A stretch of 64,000 nucleotides of DNA, taken from Lagopus muta. Lineage: Eukaryota > Chordata > Aves > Galliformes > Phasianidae. The position numbers and the translations under genes are program-made. The notes beneath the pieces were generated by a model. The model was not told the DNA's origin. It searched no databases and saw nothing but the letters and a program-made list of their open reading frames with translations. Of this stretch, positions 61,495 through 64,000 are shown piece by piece (the first letter of the stretch is position 1; each line of letters begins with the position of its first letter). The DNA lies in NCBI RefSeq assembly GCF_023343835.1, contig NC_064434.1, forward strand, positions 3,887,505 to 3,951,504, read 5' to 3'.

Positions 61495-61648
61495 TTATTA
61501 GTTGCCGTCCCTGGCAGCGTTCAAGAGGCGTCTGGATGACGTGCTGCGTGATGTGGTTTAGTGCTTGTGGTGGCAATGGTGATGAGGAGACGGTTGGACT
61601 GGATGATCTTGTAGGTCGTTTCCAACCTTGTGATTCTATGATTCTATG
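61495..61648 (+). mobile_element. Short CR1 3' fragment
   Basis: From GTTGCCGTCCCTGGCAGCGT through GGTTGGACTGGATGATCTTG to the tail TTGTGATTCTATGATTCTA. Confidence 0.88.
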
Positions 61649-62029
61649 TGGGGCAAGAGGAAAGCAGAAAAGCTGCAGTGGTGTTTTGGGGTTGTACCTG
61701 GTCTTGGATGTGGTTTTGATATGCCAGCAGAGAACACTCTGCTTGTTGTATGCTGGATTGACTTAGGCTTATTTGGGAAGTCTTTGCCCATGCCATATGA
61801 ACTTTGCATGTTTCCCCTTGGAGCAGGTATCAGACTGATAGCACATCCCTTCCCAAGCAAGGTTTCTCTGCTCCTTGGGCACAGCCAGGTTTCTCCAGAT
61901 TTTGCATTTTCTGCTTATAAGTGTCTTCTTTGACCACATGAGCTCTTAAGAAAGCTAGCGTGCAGGAGAAGGATTGTGGCCAGGACAGGTGAGATCTTTT
62001 GTGCTGCATTTTCAGATCGTAAGGATACC

Positions 62030-62350
62030 CAGTTTGGTGCCAAAACTGGAGCTGGGAGCTGGTGAAAGCTGATGGGAACTCAGTGCCCTCATCCAGGTCA
62101 TCTGTAAAGATACTGAACAGGGTAAGTCCCAGTACCAACCCCTGGGGAACACCACTCGGACCGGCCGCCAGCTGGATGCGACTCCATTCACCATCGCTCT
62201 CTGGGCCTGGCCCTCCAGCCAGTTCTTCATCCAGTGAACAGTGTACCTGTCCAAGCCATGGGCTGCAGCTTCTCCAGGAAAATATTGTGGGAGACAGTGC
62301 CAAAGGCTTTGCTGATGTCTAGGTGGATCACATCAGCAGCCTTTCCCTCA
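62030..62350 (-). mobile_element. Internal CR1 reverse transcriptase fragment
   Basis: The minus strand encodes core CR1 reverse transcriptase blocks: a KAFGTVSHNIF-like block, then a WRARP/VNGVASSWRPV block, then a FSIFTDDLDEG-like block in another frame. The 3' end of the element is missing, unlike the usual 5'-truncated copies. Confidence 0.85.
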
Positions 62351-64000
62351 TCCGCCCGGCTGCTCACTTTGGAATTTGACTAATTTCAACCAAATTTTTC
62401 AGTGCGCATTTTGAAGATGTCCAGTTTTGTCAGAGTCCACGAAAGCAGAGGAGAAAAAGAACCTGTTGCAGTCCCTACGAGGTAAAGCTGCTATGCGTTG
62501 TGTCAAAGGGCCTGTGGGTGAGTCCTGCAGGAGCTTCATCACTTCCTTTGCTCATAGACCCATTCGTCTTAGAGAAACATTCCTCTTCCACAAGTATGTT
62601 TGGCAGGAGTGATGCTGTCACCCAAGGTTGGGATTCTGGTTGTCTTCCTGATGCCATTCCCAGCTCAGCCATACGGCACCCAAGGCCTTGCAGGGTGTGT
62701 GACACATCCAGACGTGCTTTGTAGACAGATGCAAGCTCTGTTTGTTGGCCTGGTTACTGAGATTTTCTTCGATTGCGTTGGTTTAACTCAGTAGGAGGTT
62801 ATTTGAGAAGGAAATGAAAGGCTCAGCGAACAGTGAATGCTGAAGAGGTGTTAAGAGGAAATACCAGATGTGTAAGTTTTAGGGTTTTTTGGTTTCTAAT
62901 TCTTTTACTGTCTCTTCAGCCAGCCTGGTTTTGAGCAGGGTAGGTGTAAGCTTGTAAGCACGGGTGAGTGCAAGGATGCCTTTAGGAGCAGAAGACTCCC
63001 TGATCAAGTGAAGGAGTATTTCTGTGCAGAGAGGACCTGGCAGACAACAGAGCTGAGGATCTGCTATGGGCATGTAGAAAAGTGTGTCTTGATCTCTGGC
63101 AGAGAATGATAAGGCCCCTGCAGCCCCCCACCACCACAACTGTGGCACCTGAACCCCTCACAGCATGAGAAAGCACAGTGTCGTCTTTTAGAAACTCTTT
63201 TTACAACTTTCATTCCATTTCTCTTCTTAATCACTGGGAATGCTGAACAATTTTGAATTCATTTTCCTGTCAAAAGGAGCATTTAAATGGAAAAATTGAT
63301 TATATGAACGGATGAGTCTAAGTACTGCAGAAAAAGAGGGCAAGATTGGCTGCCCTAAAATCAAAACTTTCCTACCCATTACAAGTGATCATGTCAATTA
63401 TTTCAGAGGTCCTGGTAGCAGTAAGGTAATGAGAGGGAGATTTGATTGCTGAAGCAAATGTAATTTACGCAGCATTAAGATCTGACCAAAACTGTGTTCT
63501 GAGGCAGTGAATTGCATTCTTATTAGATGACTGTGGTTTTTCCCCTTTTGCTATAGATGCACAGACTTATTGCTATTCAGGCCAACTAGTCAGGAGTACA
63601 ATAATATCCCACCTACTGCTCTCTGATAAGTGATTTCCATCCAACTTACAACAAAATGTCTGCCTCCAAAACACGTAATAATGATGGCCCTAGAGTTTCG
63701 TGTACTTGAAGTTGATGTACTGGAAATGGGGTAAACCTGGAGATCTCCACTTTGCTTTGTAATGCTTGAAAACTCAGGCTGCCCTCAAGAAGGAACCATG
63801 CCCAAGTAGTGTCCATCTGGACTGAACTTTAGGGTAGGAGGAGATTCTTCTTCTTGGTTAGAAGGTTTTATATACTTTATCAGTCTCTTCTTAACTGGTG
63901 TATTTGTCTTACCCAACACTTCATGTCTGTCTCCTGCCCTAAACAAGTTGGTTTGATGCTCTTAAGCCTAGCATTGCTTTGCATCCCACATACTAACCAG

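Overview
The window is vertebrate nuclear DNA from a bird, most likely a galliform (chicken, turkey, pheasant or quail group). Two things support this. More than 35 fragments of the avian CR1 LINE are scattered through it on both strands, most 5'-truncated and ending in the typical 8-9 bp tail repeat. It also carries genes for ovodefensins, the oviduct/egg-white relatives of beta-defensins. From memory of the published peptides, the A-type peptide here shares its central region with turkey meleagrin and its C-terminus with chicken gallin, so I do not assign a species.

Region 1 (about 0.9-16.4 kb) is an ovodefensin cluster of five two-exon genes. Three are A-type (C-x5-C-x3-C-x11-C-x3-CC): 1081-1428 on the minus strand, 5763-6110 on the plus strand and 13012-13854 on the plus strand. 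Two are B-type (C-x3-C-x3-C-x11-C-x4-CC): 9811-10478 on the minus strand and 15840-16292 on the plus strand. Every gene has a TATA box, a 58-nt first coding exon encoding the signal peptide, a phase-1 intron inside the same Gly codon, one exon for the mature peptide, and a nearby poly(A) signal. A-type copies 1 and 2 form an inverted duplication. A-type copy 3 looks like a gene-conversion mosaic: its own promoter and signal exon joined to a mature exon identical to the other two. The second B-type gene keeps the B spacing and adds two cysteines, giving eight. An orphan copy of the B gene's upstream flank lies at 4284-4516 with no gene attached.

Region 2 (about 16.4-36.8 kb) is a roughly 20-kb stretch with no gene I can support. 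It holds CR1 fragments, a decayed retroviral nucleocapsid-like fragment near 19.3 kb, and unique AT-rich DNA.

Region 3 (about 37.4 kb to the end) begins with a CpG island carrying the first coding exon of XKR6 (37802-38517, plus strand). The remaining 25 kb is the 5' part of XKR6 intron 1, with CR1 insertions and a degenerate minisatellite near the exon. No second XKR6 exon is present.

The ovodefensins are expected to be small secreted cationic peptides of the oviduct and egg white. XKR6 is an unrelated membrane-protein gene that borders the cluster. Coordinates, identities and mismatch counts come from reading the sequence by eye; no alignment or database search was run.
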